DNA from: Setophaga petechia
Taxonomy: Eukaryota > Chordata > Aves > Passeriformes > Parulidae
DNA length: 64,000 nt
NCBI GenBank assembly: GCA_024362935.1
Contig: JANCRA010000018.1
Coordinates: 124,001-188,000, forward strand
Direction of reading: 5' to 3'
The notes beneath the pieces are model-generated. The model did no database searches, had not been told where the DNA came from, and saw only the letters and a program-made list of their open reading frames with translations. Numbering within the stretch: the first letter of the stretch is position 1; every line of letters starts with the position of its first letter. The position numbers and the translations under genes were made by a program. Of this stretch, positions 1-11,048 are shown piece after piece.

Positions 1-895
1 ATTGGAATATCCCAACTTGGAATTATGGGAATATCCAAACTTGGAATTATGGGAATATCCCAGATTGGAATTATTGGGATATCCCAATTTGGAATTACTG
101 GAATATCCCAATTTGGAATTATTGGAATATGCCAATTTGGAATTATTGGAATATCCCAAATTGGAATTATTGGAATATCCCAATTTGGAATTATTGAAAT
201 ATCCCAACTTGGAATTATTGGAATATCCCAATTTGGAATTATTGGAATATCCCAACTTGGAATTGTTGGAATATCCCAAATTGGAATTACTGGAATATCC
301 CAATTTGGAATTATTGGAATATCCCAACTTGGAATTGTTGGAATATCCCAATTTGGAATTATTGGAATATCCCAACTTGGAATTGTTGGAATATCCCAAT
401 TTGCAATTATTGGAATATCCCAACTTGGAATTATTGGAATATCCCAACTTGGAATTATTGGAATATCCCAATTTGCAATTATTGGAATATCCCAACTTGC
501 AATTATTGGAGTATCCCAAATTGGAATTATTGGAATATCCCAACTTGGAATTATTGGAATATCCCAACTTGCAATTATTGGAATATCCCAAATTGGAATT
601 ACTGGAATATCCCAACTTGGAATTATTGGAATATCCCAACTTGGAATTATTGGAATATCCCAATTTGGAATTATTGGAATATCCCAATTTGGAATTATTG
701 GAATATGCCAACTTGCAATTATTGGAATATCCCAACTTGCAATTATTGGAATATCCCAACTTGGAATTATTGGAATATCCCAACTTGCAATTATTGGAAT
801 ATCCCAACTTGCAATTATTGGAATATCCCAATTTGGAATTATTGGAATATCCCAACTTGCAATTATTGGAATATCCCAGTTTGCTGGGGTCAGGT
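1..895. repeat. 24-bp minisatellite, about 37 copies, truncated by window start
   Basis: A 24-bp unit is repeated head to tail from the first base to about 895. Its core, TTGGAATATCCCAA, is close to its own reverse complement. Units differ at a few positions (CAACTTGG, CAATTTGG, CAAATTGG, GGAATT or GCAATT). Because 24 is a multiple of three and the unit has no stop in two forward frames, open frames of about 300 residues run through it (EYPNLELL and GISQLGII repeats). There are no unique spacers, so it is not a CRISPR array. I see no sign that it is translated. The array continues beyond the window. Confidence 0.95.
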
Positions 896-1317
896 TGGAT
901 ATTCCAATAATTGTGTTATTTTATTTGTGAGTCCAGGTATGAAATAACTTCTGGAATGAGTTTCCACACTTACCTTCATTATTGAAGACCCAGGTTTTGT
1001 TCCCCTCTTTGCCTTGGGGATATTTTGTGGCCTGCAGAGGGTTTGTCCCAGGAAACACCTGAGGGAGAAGGAAAATTCTCACTTTTCCTTCCTGCTGACA
1101 ATGTTGGATATCCTGAGCCCTTTAGAGGATTTATTCCAAATATTATTGCAAATTTATTGCAAACAAATTTATTGCAAATTTATTGCAAATCCCTGGCTCT
1201 GTCCAGGTGTTTGCTCTGAGTGGAGCCAGGTGGGGCTGGCCAGGCCCCTCAGGCTCTTCATGGGATTGGGAATTCCTTGAGCAGGTGGAAGTTGAGCTGC
1301 AGGTGCTGGAAAAGCTG
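896..1317. other. Unique sequence with a short TTATTGCAAA repeat
   Basis: No gene is seen. At about 1143-1190 the motif AAATTTATTGC is repeated four times with small changes. The rest looks like single-copy sequence. Confidence 0.5.
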
Positions 1318-1500
1318 TAATAATAATATTAATTATATTAATATTATTATAGCTGTAATAATATAATATTAATTATATTAATATTATATTATTATATTAA
1401 TATAATATTAATTATATTAATATTATTATATTATATTATTATAGCTGTAATAATAATATTAATATTAATATAATAATAATAATATATATGTAATAATTTA
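1318..1500. repeat. AT-rich TAA/TTA microsatellite
   Basis: Almost pure A/T, made of TAATAATATTAATTATATTAAT-like blocks that read similarly on both strands. A short GC-containing phrase (ATAGCTGTAATAAT) recurs at about 1350 and 1440, so the block itself has been duplicated. Confidence 0.9.
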
Positions 1501-1544
1501 TTAACTGAAATAAAGAATTTCAATTCCCTTCCTGAATATTTATA

Positions 1545-2325
1545 TTTTCCCTTTACTTAATGTTTATACTGCTGTTCCTGCTGGCTGCCCAGCCCATCAG
1601 GATTGATATTTCTATAAACTCAAGGCCTTCATTCTACCTGACTTTTTTATTTTTCCATTATCATTTACCATTATCCTCATTGGTAAACAAAGGAGAAATT
1701 CATTCAGACCCTCCTGAAGACTTTAAAAAAACTCCTTAAATAATAACAATAATTCTTAGCTAAAAATTGATCATTTTTAATGGGTATGGGCTTAGAGCTT
1801 TCTTTTCTGATTGAAAATTTCAAGGTCAGGTTGGCTGGAGCTTTGGATGATCTGAGATAATAGAAAAATATCCCTGCCCTTACTTATTATTTATATTATT
1901 TCCCTTACTTAATATTTCTATTGCTCCTTTTCTTACTTAATATTTATATTGCTCCAACAGGCTCTTCCTGTTGGCTGCCCAGCCCATCAGGATTAATATT
2001 TCTGTAAACCTGAGGCCTTCATTCTACCTAACTTTTAATTTTTTTTTTCTGTTATCATTTACCATTACCCTCATTAGTAGGCTAAGAAAAAGTCATTCAG
2101 ATCTCCCTGAAGACTTTTTAAAAACTCCTTAAATAATGATAATAAAGTTTAGCTAAAAAAGGATTGTTTTTAAGGGTTATGGGCTTGGATCTTTCTTTTC
2201 TTTTTTTTGGAATTTTTAAGGTCAGATTGGTTGAAGCTTTGGATGATCTGAGATAATAGAAAAATGTCCCTGCCTTTACTTATTATTTATATAATTTCCC
2301 TTATTTAATATTTCTATTGCTCCTT
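1545..2325 (+). repeat. 392-bp tandem dimer of a dispersed repeat with CR1-like end
   Basis: Two direct copies lie about 390 bp apart (landmark GGCTGCCCAGCCCATCAGGA at about 1583 and 1973). Each runs through a T-rich stretch and ends in a segment like the 3' part of CR1 (landmark GCTTTGGATGATCTGAGATA). They differ at many positions, so the duplication is old. A third copy in inverse orientation lies at 5876-6240. Confidence 0.8.
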
Positions 2326-4521
2326 TTCCTCATGTCCCTCCTCTCCCTGTTCCTATCCTAAATTCCAATCCCTCATGTGGATAAATCTCCCCTGGATCAC
2401 TGGGAGCAGATATAGACCCCTGAAAATTCATTAAAAAGTAATTAACAATGCTTAACTGCACCATTTAAATTTCTTAGAGACATCCAACTCCATGAAGAGT
2501 TTGATGGGAGAACAGGGAGCTTGTAGCTCAAAAACTTTTTGATTGGATTTTTTTCCCAAGTTTTTCTGGCACTTTTCCTTCATTCTCAGAATAAATCAGG
2601 TGATTTTAAAGCAGTGTTAATCTAAATAAAGATTTATTATTTCTATTTATACACAAAATATCATTCAGCTTCACCATGGCACAGGATGCATATTAACATT
2701 TTTTCCCATACTCATTTCCTGATCTATCTTGGGCTTTTCCTTATTTTACCTGTGAAATCATTTTCATTTTATTGTATTTGAATGCCTTTCCTGAGCCCTG
2801 GCAGCCAGAAATCCCTTTGCTACAGAGCTGATGCTTCAGGTAGGTCAGCAAATAATCCAAATATCCAGATGGGATCCCCAGGAAGGGCTGGACCTCCTTT
2901 GGATGGCAAAAAAGACCTGAGCTTTGTTTCAGCTCTTAACAAAAAATTAAAAGCTTATTTTTCTTTTTTTTAATATAATTTTTTCTTAATTTTTTCTATT
3001 TTCTCTTTTTTTTTTTTTTTCTTGTCTCTTAACACAAAAATAAAATTGTATTTTTAGCTTTAAACCTGGCTCTGAGGTGGAGGGGATGTGGTAATTCTGC
3101 TTTCTCATGCATCTGCTCCCTCTGCTAAATCAAAGGAATTGACATTTAAATTGCTTTAAACCTTGCTTAAGTTCAATTTTTACCAGGTGATGTCAGGATA
3201 AACATTTGATTAGATCATGAAGAATGAAGGATCCAGACAGCAAAAGGAGCACTGGAATTGTTTGTTTTTTCCTGGAGAATTTCTAGGGATTATTTTCCTT
3301 CTCTGGCTAAAATCATGGCCAAGTGTGGATCTGGGCCTCAAAGGCTCCAAACTGCTCCAGCAGATTGAAAAATTTTATCCCAAATTCAAGGAGATTTAAT
3401 TGAAGAATTTCTTTAATCTGCTTTTTAATTTTGGATAATGACTTTGAGAATTTCAGTGCTTTGATAAATTGGATTGTTGATTTTTTGCATTTTTTAAACC
3501 TGTCCTTTTGTGCCTTTTTAATCCCTCTCCCAGGGTTTGAGTAACTGTTGTGTGTGTTTGGTTATCCCTGTCCCAGGATTTAAATAATTCCTGTGTGTGC
3601 ACGGTTCAGTTCTGGAATTGATGCCACAGAGAGGTGCAATTGGTGAAAATCAAACACAATTCTTGGGATTTATCTCGGGTGCCCCTGAAAAACATCCCCA
3701 AGTCTGGAATGTGATTCACTTTTCTCTGTTTTCATCCCTTCACATGTTTGTGAAATGTTGGGAAATATTAACTGACCTTTTTTATATATGAAAAAAAATC
3801 AGATTTTTCAACCAGGCACTGAATTTCCATTGATTTTTACATTATTTGGTTCTATTGGGTTTTGCTGTTTGTTTTTCCTTAATGTAGCATTTGATAAAGA
3901 TTTATTCATTTCCTCAAAATCTTATTTTTGCTACGAAAAGGTTGCATCCAAACCTTTATTTGATCTTTTTTTAAAAGTTCGGAATCTCCACCAATCAGAA
4001 CAAATAACCAAGAATGTTTTGCTGACATCCCATGGACTTATGGAGGGGACTTTATTTTCCTTTTTTTGTGTTGTGTGGCAGAATTCTTGGCCTGTTTTCT
4101 TCATGGTTTTCTTGAAATGTCTATAATGTGGGATTATTATTTATTATTCTTATTTATTCCTTATTTCTTTGTCTAACATATGCTCTGCTCCATGTTTTCC
4201 AGAGATAATTGTCAGACACGTGGAGCAAGGAGCTGACAAGAAATCTGATTGTGCCATATGGTTCCAAACGTTGTGCTGGAGACATTTGGGATTTTGGACA
4301 TCCCTGATGATCCTTGCTCTCAGCAAATGGTGCTGGGGAGCACCAGAGAGAACTTTTGCCATCCAGCAAATGCAGGTTAATGCCAAATTTATTTTCCATC
4401 TGTGAATTCCATCACAGGAGGATGAGTTGGGAGTGTCACAAACATGGACAGAAATAGCAGCGACTGAGTTTTTCCTGTGGAAAAAAATGCTCATTAAAAC
4501 ATTGAGGAGGATTAATTAATT
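2326..4521. other. Unique AT-rich sequence, no gene recognised
   Basis: There are T-tracts near 2965-3030 and scattered short open frames with no recognisable domain. The segment 4203-4375 lies between an AG and a GT and is open in one frame, but I do not regard it as an exon (see rejected items). Confidence 0.5.
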
Positions 4522-4609
4522 GCATGGAAGGGACATTAAAACCCATCCCATTCCACCCCCTGCCTGAGCAGGGACACCTCTCCCTATCCCAGGGTGCTCC
4601 AAGCCTGGA
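4522..4609 (-). mobile_element. CR1 LINE 3'-end fragment
   Basis: Reads as the reverse complement of the CR1 3' untranslated tail (landmarks GGAAGGGACATTAAA and GAGCAGGGACACCTC). It is truncated after about 90 bp and followed directly by a CR1 piece in the opposite orientation. Confidence 0.8.
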
Positions 4610-4915
4610 AAAGAGAAATTTCTGTCCTTGCAGTGCCTGAGGGAGCTGAGGAGATGGAGAGAGACAACTGACAGGGGATGGAGGGACAGGACACAGGGAA
4701 TGGCTTCAGATGAACAGAAATTAGGGCTGGATGGGATTTTGGGAGGAATTCCTGGCTGGGATGGGATTCCCAGAGCAGCTGTGGCTGCCCCTGGATCCCT
4801 GAAGTGCCCAAGGCCAGGCTGGACATTGATCTTGGAGCTCCCTGGGATGGTGGAAGTGTCCCTGCCACAGCAAGGGTGGCACTGAGGGATTTTTTTAATG
4901 TCCCTTCCCATTCTG
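4610..4915 (+). mobile_element. CR1 LINE 3' end
   Basis: Forward-oriented CR1 3' region. Landmarks are CAGAGCAGCTGTGGCTGCCC, GGATCCCT and CCCAAGGCCAGGCTGGACA, ending in the ATGTCCCTTCC tail. Together with the preceding fragment it forms an inverted CR1 pair. Confidence 0.85.
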
Positions 4916-5072
4916 GGATCAGAAGCACCTTTAGATGTTTGATGTACTCGCTGAGCTTTGATCACTTTGCCAGAATTTGCTGCAATTCCTGCCCCAGAGT
5001 TCAGGAGTTCCTCAGGAGGGCCTGGTCTGCCGGAGCAGAGCTGGGCCCTGCTCAGGGCTGCTCTGGGGGCTT
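4916..5072. other. Unique sequence
   Basis: A short GC-richer stretch with no recognised feature. Confidence 0.4.
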
Positions 5073-5200
5073 TTTTTTTTTAAAAATTTTTAAAATTTTT
5101 AAATTTTTAAAGTTTTTAAAATTTTTAAAGGATTTTTTTTTTAAATTTTTAAAATTTTAGATTTTAAATTTTAAAATTAAAAAAAAAAAATTTAAAGGAT
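5073..5200. repeat. Poly(T)/poly(A) low-complexity tract
   Basis: Alternating T and A runs (TTTTTAAAATTTTTAAA pattern), reading almost the same on both strands. It gives chance Phe/Lys-rich open frames. Confidence 0.9.
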
Positions 5201-5875
5201 TAAAAACCCAAAATTAACAAACCCCAAAGGAATTTTACCTGGTTTTGAGGCTTTTAGAAGCAGGGATTTTAGAAGCAGGGATTACATGGCCAAATCTACA
5301 CCAAAAATGAAGAAATTTTTCCTGATGTCCAGTCTAAATCTCCCCTGGCACAATTTCCTCTCATCCAGTCACTTTTACCTGGGAGAAGGGGTCAGGTTTT
5401 GGAGCATTAATCCCTGCAGCCCTGCACTTCTTACTTGTGTGCTGGGGAAATCATATCTTTGGCACCTGGAATTTCATCATGTGCTTTCTGTTTGTGTTCA
5501 GATAAACCTCGGATGGGGCTGAGGTTCTGCTTCTCCTTCACTTTGCCGAGCAAATCAGGGCGGCAGAGCCACCACTTGCTTTTGTTTCTCAGTCCCTTTG
5601 AACAAGTGGTTTTATTGCTACTTGAACAGGAATTTTGGAGGATGAGTGGGTTGCTTGGCAACTAAACTGCAGTGTTTGCACTGGCAGCTGCTGGGAGAGC
5701 AGAGTTTTCTCTGCTTTTTCATTTGTTGCTCACACAGGACGTGGTGCTGCTCCTCCAGCCTGTTCTGTCATTCCCTAGACCCTGAGGGGGACTTGTGGAA
5801 ATTCTTGCTCCTTCTCAGGGCTTTGAAAACTGATTTTGGTGAAATTCTCAACCTCTGAAGGTGCTAAAACAGCAT
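5201..5875. other. Unique sequence, no gene recognised
   Basis: Overlapping short open frames on both strands show no domain or consistent splice sites. Confidence 0.45.
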
Positions 5876-6240
5876 GGAAGCACAGGTTTGGGTTGGGAGG
5901 GATCTTAAATTCACCTTATTCTACCATGGACAGGGACAATTTCCACCATCCCAGATCATCCAAAGCTCCAGCCAACCTGGCCTTAAACTTTCCAAAAAGA
6001 AAAGAAAGATCCAAGCCCACACCCTTTAAAAATGACCCTTTTTAGCTAAGCATTATTATCATTATTAAAGGAGTTTTTAAAAAGTCTTCAGGAAGGTCTG
6101 AATGACTTTTTCCTTTGCCTACCAATGAGGATAATGATAAATGATAATGAAAAAAAAAAGAAAAAAATTCAGGTAGAATGAAGGCCTCAGGTTTACAGAA
6201 ATATTAATCCTGACAGGCTGGGCAGCCAACAGGAACAGCC
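5876..6240 (-). mobile_element. Inverted third copy of the 1.5-2.3 kb repeat, ending in a CR1 tail
   Basis: On the minus strand this matches the 1545-2325 copies (CAGGATTAATATTTCTGTAA near 6195-6215, GGCTGCCCAGCC near 6215-6230). It then continues into an intact-looking CR1 3' tail at 5876-5995 that the other two copies lack. This suggests that the whole unit belongs to a CR1-derived family. Confidence 0.75.
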
Positions 6241-6954
6241 TTCAGCAGCCCCTGTGTTTTATTTCATTTTTAACTGAGTCTTAAGGTGACAATCTGGCTT
6301 TTATTAATGGCAACTCCTGCTAATCTGCTGATTTTTTTATTTTTTTTTTCTTGGAATTGAGAGAAGGCAGAGTGTATCCCCGGATTAGTCATGCTCCATG
6401 ATATAATGTGCACACAAAGGGCTATGTTTTATTCATTGCTGATATGCAAAGAGCATTTCCAAAGAGAAACTTTCTTCCAGGCCTCCTACAGCACCGTGTC
6501 TAACACCAGTTTGTACAAATGCTCTCTTGAGAACACCTGGCTTAAAAAAGAGAGAAAAAAACCCCCCAAACCCCTTTTCTTTTGCTGTATGGACATCCTT
6601 GGGATGCCTAGAAATTATTTATCCTGTCCAGATGCTAAAAAAGAGTGAAAATTGAAAGAACAAAAAAATTACTGGAAAGCACAAAAGTTTTTCTAAGCTC
6701 TGTTTGCTCCTGAGATAGTTTGTGCAAAGAACTTGGCAAAATTTTCTTCTCATCAGTGATATTAAGAACTTTTAAGGGACACAAAATACAGGAATACATG
6801 CCTGGAAATGTGGCATGAAGGGAATCCTTTTTAGGATTGCCCAAGCTAAATAGCTGCATCCTTGTCCCTTAAGTTATATTTTATATAAGAGGAAAAGGAA
6901 ATACATTTCCTTTCATTTTCAGGTAATGGTTTGTGATAAAATTTCTCCAAGAAC
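6241..6954. other. Unique sequence, no gene recognised
   Basis: AT-rich with only short open frames. Nothing recognised. Confidence 0.45.
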
Positions 6955-7032
6955 TTTTCTTGGAGTTCTTGGAGAACTTTTGTCTCAGGGGGCATGGGCA
7001 GCCCAACCTGGGGATGCTCTCCAGGAGGAGAG

Positions 7033-7324
7033 TGTCACCCTGGTTTTTTAAGATTCTCAAGGACTTCTGATGTTGACATTCTTGTAAGGAACTTTATCAA
7101 GCACTCTCTTGTAAATAACTCATTGTTCACATTCCTTTGATGGAGGAGGAGAGAGTTGATGGACTGTTGGTGTAACCAGTGTCATTGGAGAGGTGGCACT
7201 GTCACCCTCCAATCCGCTGTCACCTTTGTAAAACTATAAATATGGGAGTCAGAAAAATAAACTTCCCTTTTTTCCTTCACCTTGAGAGCTGTGTGCTCGT
7301 GTTCCTTTGTGTCTGATAGTGACA
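7033..7324 (+). mobile_element. Solo endogenous retrovirus LTR, 292 bp
   Basis: The element starts TGTCAC and ends GTGACA, a 6-bp inverted terminal repeat with canonical TG...CA ends. It is flanked by the direct repeat GGAGAG at 7027-7032 and 7325-7330. A TATA-like CTATAAATAT lies at 7234-7243 and a polyadenylation signal AATAAA at 7256-7261, followed by about 60 bp of U5-like sequence. A related copy of the host repeat at 17.4 kb lacks exactly this segment. The 6-bp duplication fits class II (ERVK-like) insertions; the family is inferred. No internal retroviral genes remain. Confidence 0.85.
7234..7261 (+). promoter_or_regulatory. TATA-like box and polyadenylation signal of the solo LTR
   Basis: CTATAAATAT is followed 12 bases later by AATAAA, the usual order at an LTR U3/R junction. 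Whether it is still active cannot be told from sequence. Confidence 0.6.
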
Positions 7325-7415
7325 GGAGAGAGCTTTGGAACATCTGGGAACCCTCCTGGATCCAGGCAGAAAATGCAGGAAAATGTTCATGGATGGAAGT
7401 GACATGGAGACAAGG

Positions 7416-7592
7416 AGAGCTCAGAGTCCCTGCAGGGGCTCCAGGAGAGGATTGGGGACAAGGGCTGGAGGGACAGGACACAAGGAATGGGGAGATTGGG
7501 ATGGGGTCCTGGGAAGGAATTCCTGTCCAGGATGGGATTCCCAGGTTTGCTGTGGCTGCCCCTGGATCCCTGGCAGTGCCCAAGGGGCTCCT
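7416..7592 (+). mobile_element. CR1 LINE 3'-region fragment
   Basis: Forward CR1 landmarks are GGGACAGGACACAAGGAATG, GGAAGGAATTCCTG and GCTGTGGCTGCCCCTGGATC. It stops after GGCAGTGCCCAAGG, before the last part of the tail. Confidence 0.8.
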
Positions 7593-8585
7593 TCCCCTCT
7601 ATTTTCCATTTTATGAACCTTTGTATCCACAGGCTGCACACTGAAAGCAGCACTTGGAGGGAAATTCTAGAATTTTAGCTACTTTGATCCTTCACCTCGC
7701 CAACTTTCTCAGCTGTGAGAGAGAACATAAGCAGGGAAGAAAATTTTCCCGCTGAAAAAATCATCAAGATTTAATATTCAATTAATATTGAATTTATACC
7801 CCAAGTACTGCCATGGGTGGGGAAAAAAAGCAATTTTTGTGGGGAAAAAGCAATCAAATCAAGGGAAGATGAGGAGTTTTATGGCACAGGCAGCCAGGCT
7901 GCAGTTTATGGGAAAGGTCTCATCAGCTTTGCCCTTGAGCTTGGAAAAATCATATTTTCCTTTTCCAAGGAAAGAAGATGTGTGTAAGGGCTGGGGGAAT
8001 TAGGGAGAGGAGCTGATTCCCACCTCCCAGTTTATCCTCAATTCCAGTTGGGGAATCCTTGATTTCCCCAGTTTTGAGGGAAATTGGGCTCAGCCCATTC
8101 CAAGGATGGGGTTGTGGAAGGAATATTTGGGTTTGCTTTGACCTTCACCAGCAAGATTGGAAAAAAGACAAAAGGATCAGCTGGAGCTGAGCTCCAAGGG
8201 TGCAAAAAGCAGCAGGAAGCACAGCTCCTATAAATGAAACATGAGGAGCCTTGTATGAAAATGTGATAATCTCGTGTCACCAGGCATGAGCTGGGGGTGT
8301 AGGTGTTGTCTTAGGTGAGTAGGAACAGAGATTTTAAAAATAACATTTCCAAAGAATGGTCCTGGAGGGAGGAAAGCTGCTTTTTTTGGTTTTTTTTCCC
8401 ACCATCCGAGCCCCTAAACTGCATAAAATATTTCCCAGAACGTGTAGTTGATGTGAGTACAAGATTTCAGGAAAAGTTGATGTGAGTACAAGATTCCAGG
8501 TGGTTTTCATCCTGGTTGTTGGTTGTTTTTTATCTTGTAACAACAGCAAATGCAGAGAATTGTGAATTTAAGGGAGGAAATGCTC
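7593..8585. other. Unique sequence, no gene recognised
   Basis: Mixed composition with short open frames only. A 20-bp phrase, GTTGATGTGAGTACAAGATT, is repeated in tandem near 8445-8495 with about 28 bp spacing. Confidence 0.45.
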
Positions 8586-8716
8586 AGTGCTCTGCACTTG
8601 ACACATTCCCTGTGTCCTGTCCCTCCATCCCCTTGTCCCAAATCCCCAAATTCCTCTCCAGCTCTCCTGGGCTCCAGTTAAAAACACTGGAAAAGGCTCT
8701 GAGGTCTTTTTGCCTC
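8586..8716 (-). mobile_element. CR1 LINE fragment at the edge of the 268-bp array
   Basis: Reverse-oriented CR1 landmarks are CTGTGTCCTGTCCCTCCATC and CTCTCCAGCTCTCCTGG. The last 20 or so bases, from CTCTGAGGTC, recur at the start of each 268-bp unit. Confidence 0.75.
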
Positions 8717-9768
8717 AATTAATGAAGATTTCCCTGCAATTTCTGCCTGGATCCAGAAGAGTTTCCAGATAATCCTGGAGGATTACTGGGAAAATAAATT
8801 GGATTTTAAGTATCTGCACCAACTCAGGAAATACCTTAAACATAACCAATTTTATCTCAGTGCTTTTAATTGGCCACACCCAGACAAGCCACGCCCAAAC
8901 ATTAAAATTGTGCCAAAATGTACAAAACACACTGAAATGTTCTTAAAATTAAAACATCAGCCAGCTCTGAGGTCTTTTTGCCTCAATTAATGAAAATTTC
9001 CCTGCAATTTCTGCCTGGATCCAGAAGAGTTTCCAGATAATCCTGGAGGATTACTGGGAAAATAAATTGGATTTTAAGTATCTGCACCAACTCAGGAAAT
9101 ACCTTAACCATAACCAATTTTATCTCTGTGCTTTTAATTGGCCACACCCAGACAGGCCACGCCCAAACATTAAAATTGTGCCAAAATGTACAAAACACAT
9201 TGAAATGTTCTTAAAATTAAAACATCAGCCAGCTCTGAGGTCTTTTTGCCTCAATTAATGAAGATTTCCCTGCAATTTCTGCCTGGATTCAGAAGAGTTT
9301 CCAGATAATCCTGGAGGATTACTGGGAAAATAAATCAGATTTTAAGTATCTGCACCAACTCAGGAAATACCTTAACCATAACCAATTTTATCTCTGTGCT
9401 TTTAATTGGCCACACCCAGACAGGCCACGCCCAAACATTAAAATTGTGCCAAAATGTACAAAACACATTGAAATGTTATTAAAATTAAAACATCAGCCAG
9501 CTCTGAGGTCTTTTTGCCTCAATTAATGAAGATTTCCCTGCAATTTCTGCCTGGATCCAGAAGAGTTTCCAGATAATCCTGGAGGATTACTGGGAAAATA
9601 AATTGGATTTTAAGTGTCTGCACCAACTCAGGAAATACCTTAACCATAACGAGTTTTATCTCAGTGCTTTTAATTGGCCACACCCAGACAGGCCACGCCC
9701 AAACATTAAAATTGTGCCAAAATGCACAAAACACACTGAAATGTTCTTAAAATTAAAACATCAACCAG
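8697..9768. repeat. 268-bp tandem repeat, four copies
   Basis: Copies begin at 8697, 8965, 9233 and 9501, an exact 268-bp period, and are about 97% alike by eye. Each unit starts with about 20 bp derived from CR1, followed by sequence matching the reverse complement of the old repeat at 6955-7400 and 17345-17475. Each unit holds two neighbouring CACCC/CGCCC motifs (GGCCACACCCAGACA, then GCCACGCCCA). The 71-residue minus-strand and 63-residue plus-strand open frames repeat because the units are nearly identical; they have no recognisable domain. Confidence 0.95.
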
Positions 9769-10320
9769 CTCTGGGTTTTTCAGGAAAATTCTGATTTTTT
9801 GGCCCTGCAGCTGAAGGTGATGCTTGGGGCTCCCTGCAGCTCCTGGGGGGTGAGGAAATAATTTCAGTAATTAATTTGATGGATGCTCCCCATCAAACCA
9901 CTCCAGTCCTGGGAGCTGCTACTGGGACACCCCCTGGGAGAAAAGGGAAAAATTCCAATAAATGCCCCCAAATTCTGCTTTTTTCCCTGCTGCTTTTCTC
10001 CAGGCTTGCTCTGCAGAGGTGCAGCTTTTGGGATGAGGTTTTAGGGTTTTTGTTATGGTTTAAAATGAGGTTTGGTTTTGTCAGGATTGCTGATCCTTGG
10101 TTAAATGTTGTTTATTGAGTGACAAGAATTATCAGAAGAGAATGAGGTGGAAAATGAGGATTTTTAGGTTCTTTCTACAAATTTATTAGCAAAGCACAGG
10201 ATTTTTTGTGGAATTTACTGTTGCTTGTGACAGAAAAATCAACTTAGAACTTTGTTGATATTGAGCTGTTTGCTTTGTCTCAGGCTGTAAAATATGATGG
10301 TCCATACAGTATCTTTCCAA
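9769..10320. other. Unique sequence, no gene recognised
   Basis: Short open frames only. Confidence 0.45.
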
Positions 10321-10845
10321 TATTTTATTTTATTTTATTTTATTTTATTTTTTTAATTTTATTTTATTTTATTTTATTTTATTTTAAATTTTATTTATTT
10401 TATTTTATTTTATTTTTAATTTTATTTATTTTATTTTATTTTATTTTTAATTTTATTCATTTTCTTTTATTTTTAATTTTATTTATTTTATTTTATTTAT
10501 TTTAATTTTATTTTATTTTTAAATGTTATTTTATTTTATTTATTTTATTTTTCTTTAATTTTTAAATTTTTATTTTATTTTTAATTTTTTAATTTTTTTT
10601 TTACTTTTTAGTCTGATTTTTTATTTTATTTTTTATCTTCTTTTATTTATCTTATGTATTTTTTATTTTTAAATTTTAATTTTTTTCATTTTTTATTTTC
10701 TTTATCTATTAATTTCCAATTAATTTTATTCTATTATTTATTTTATTTTTTATTTTAAAATTTATTTCTATTTTATTTATTTTAATTTTAAATATCTTTT
10801 ACTTTTCATTTTTAATTTTAATTTATTTTGTAAAATTTTCTTTCA
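10321..10845. repeat. TTTTA-type low-complexity tract, about 525 bp
   Basis: TTTTA and TTTAATTTTA blocks decay from near-pure repeats on the left to a degenerate T/A mix on the right. The Phe/Leu/Ile-rich open frame across it is an artefact. Confidence 0.95.
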
Positions 10846-11048
10846 TTCTCCAAGACCCACATGGTTGTAATTTTGACAACCTACAACACTTTTGCTGTCA
10901 CTGCTGGAATTTTGATCCTGGCAGCAAAAAATGGGCAGATTTTGCTAATCCTGAGCTCCCTGATTTGATTTGCTCTGCTCTGACACAGAGCTGCTGACTG
11001 CCCTGTGGAATATTCCCAGTGATCCAATCAGGGCAGGGAAAATTCGGA

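Larger units (their letters stand above)
6955..7400 (+). repeat. Old dispersed repeat split by a solo LTR
   Basis: The two outer pieces, 6955-7032 and 7325-7400, join into a sequence that matches 17345-17475 (shared GGAGAACTTTT, ATGGGCAGC, TTTGGAACATCTGG and GGATCCAGGCAGAAA, or close variants). The second half also matches the reverse complement of the 268-bp tandem units at 8.7-9.8 kb. The family is not one I can name. Confidence 0.75.

Noticed and set aside
2..930. Two overlapping open frames of about 300 residues
   Set aside because: They are the 24-bp minisatellite read in two phases. The period is a multiple of three and the unit lacks stops, and both end where the repeat ends.
4203..4375. 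Possible exon between TTTTCCAG and GTTAAT
   Set aside because: One frame is open, but phases differ at the two ends, the donor is weak, and the peptide shows no domain. Opposing frames are equally long.
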